A stretch of DNA of 64,000 bases from Campylobacter sp. LR291e (GTDB lineage: Bacteria; Campylobacterota; Campylobacteria; Campylobacterales; Campylobacteraceae). The notes beneath the pieces were generated by a model. That model saw nothing but the letters and a program-made list of their open reading frames with translations. It was not told where the DNA came from and ran no database searches. Location of the stretch: NCBI RefSeq assembly GCF_008633915.1, contig NZ_VJNV01000001.1, positions 1-64,000 on the forward strand, written 5' to 3'. Position 1 is the stretch's first letter. The number at the start of each line of letters is the position of its first letter. Of the stretch, positions 63,531 through 64,000 are shown piece by piece. Position numbers and translations under genes: made by a program.

Positions 63531-64000
63531 AATATCAATAAATTTGCACTTCCATTCCTATAAACCCAAACTTTTAACAAGCCTTTTTTATGCTTTAATA
63601 TTGTGTTTAAATCATTTAAATTTCTAATTTCTAATTGACCAACAGCAATGATTATATCATTTGCTTTAAAGCCTGTTTCTTGACCTAGTGATTTTTCTTT
63701 TACCTTTGTAACCAAAACCCCATTTATATCATTTGTGATTTTAAGCTTAGTTCTATCACTTGCATCTAAATTTTTCAAGGTTAAACCCTCGATTAAGCTT
63801 TCTTGAGTGCTAGTATTATTTACTTCATCGCTTTTTAACATAAAGCTAAGTTCTTTAAATTCCCCATCTCTTTCAAAATAAATAGTTATTTTTTGATCAG
63901 GTTCAAGTGTGCCTATGTAATTTTTTAAATCAGTTGGAGTTTTAATAACCTTATTATTTACCTTTGTTACCAAATCCCCTCTTTTAAGTCCGGCTAAATC
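63524..64000 (-). CDS. htrA: Serine protease HtrA (DegP/DegQ), 3' end only
   Basis: The last 158 codons are in the window; the gene runs off the right edge. Two PDZ domains are seen: the end of PDZ1 (DLAGLKRGDLVTKVNNKVIK, LEPDQKITIYFERDGEFKEL) and PDZ2 (INGVLVTKVKEKSLGQETGF then KANDIIIAVGQLEI). The protease domain is outside. HtrA is the periplasmic chaperone-protease needed for stress tolerance and host-cell entry in C. jejuni. An ATG-type start inside this piece is not the real start. Confidence 0.93.
   Translation of the reverse strand, partial: DLAGLKRGDLVTKVNNKVIKTPTDLKNYIGTLEPDQKITIYFERDGEFKELSFMLKSDEVNNTSTQESLIEGLTLKNLDASDRTKLKITNDINGVLVTKVKEKSLGQETGFKANDIIIAVGQLEIRNLNDLNTILKHKKGLLKVWVYRNGSANLLILK

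Overview
The window is AT-rich, gene-dense bacterial DNA that reads as Campylobacter (Campylobacterota), close to but not identical with C. jejuni. The evidence is a complete pgl N-glycosylation locus (pglK-H-I-J-B-A-C-D-E-F), a dnaJ / racR-racS-recR block, the htrA-cprR-cprS order, a pseI-type pseudaminate synthase, NiFe-hydrogenase maturation genes, groESL under a CIRCE element, and homopolymeric G tracts at phase-variable positions. Comparisons with C. jejuni are from memory of that genome, not from a search.

Layout. 222-5784: a co-directional run of about six dead genes of sugar/glycan type (two CMP-sugar synthetase-like, a KdsB-like, an aminoglycoside-phosphotransferase-like, a phosphoribosyltransferase-like and a DRE-TIM aldolase-like). 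They are broken by many stops and frameshifts and closed by a strong hairpin. 5809-8233: acpP-fabF-accA fatty acid synthesis. 8340-14592: an accessory block with tenA, a broken DUF2920-type gene, a PPOX-family gene, pseI, and a divergent, tightly coupled cassette (phase-variable DegT aminotransferase with a G8 tract, methyltransferase, CDP-alcohol phosphotransferase, methyltransferase). 14582-22647: hypA, E, D, C, B, F and a HydE-like gene, interrupted by a decayed GIY-YIG nuclease gene between hypD and hypE. 22651-26638: a small unknown protein, a laccase-domain protein, riboflavin synthase and a large AsmA-like protein. 26718-28744: groES-groEL with promoter, CIRCE and terminator. 28793-33189: dead pyruvyltransferase and dead BcgI-like restriction-modification genes, next to tRNA-Val(GAC). 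33477-35636: nifS-nifU. 35888-38761: a DUF4156-type envelope protein and a TonB-dependent receptor whose start region carries a G10 tract. 38758-42462: recR, racS, racR and divergent dnaJ. 42512-54934: the pgl locus. 55048-59592: cheY, prmA, ftsH, a Psd-like protein, pssA. 59673-61509: an intact cytosine-5 methyltransferase with a decayed partner endonuclease. 61545-64000: cprS, cprR and the 3' end of htrA.

How it fits together. The pgl genes make UDP-diNAcBac (PglF-E-D), build the heptasaccharide on undecaprenyl phosphate (PglC-A-J-H-I), flip it (PglK) and transfer it to periplasmic proteins (PglB). PglB carries about 80 extra residues that look like two added membrane helices. The hyp genes build the CN/CO ligands and insert nickel for hydrogenase. 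NifS/NifU supply Fe-S clusters. GroESL, DnaJ, FtsH and HtrA are the protein-quality set.

The strongest general signal is selective decay. Housekeeping genes are intact, while accessory genes (glycan, restriction, GIY-YIG, pyruvyltransferase, DUF2920) are broken at several sites, and two surface-related genes carry G-tract switches. The best candidate for an undescribed function is the aminotransferase / methyltransferase / CDP-alcohol phosphotransferase / methyltransferase cassette at 11614-14592. No CRISPR array, insertion sequence, integrase, rRNA or replication origin was seen.
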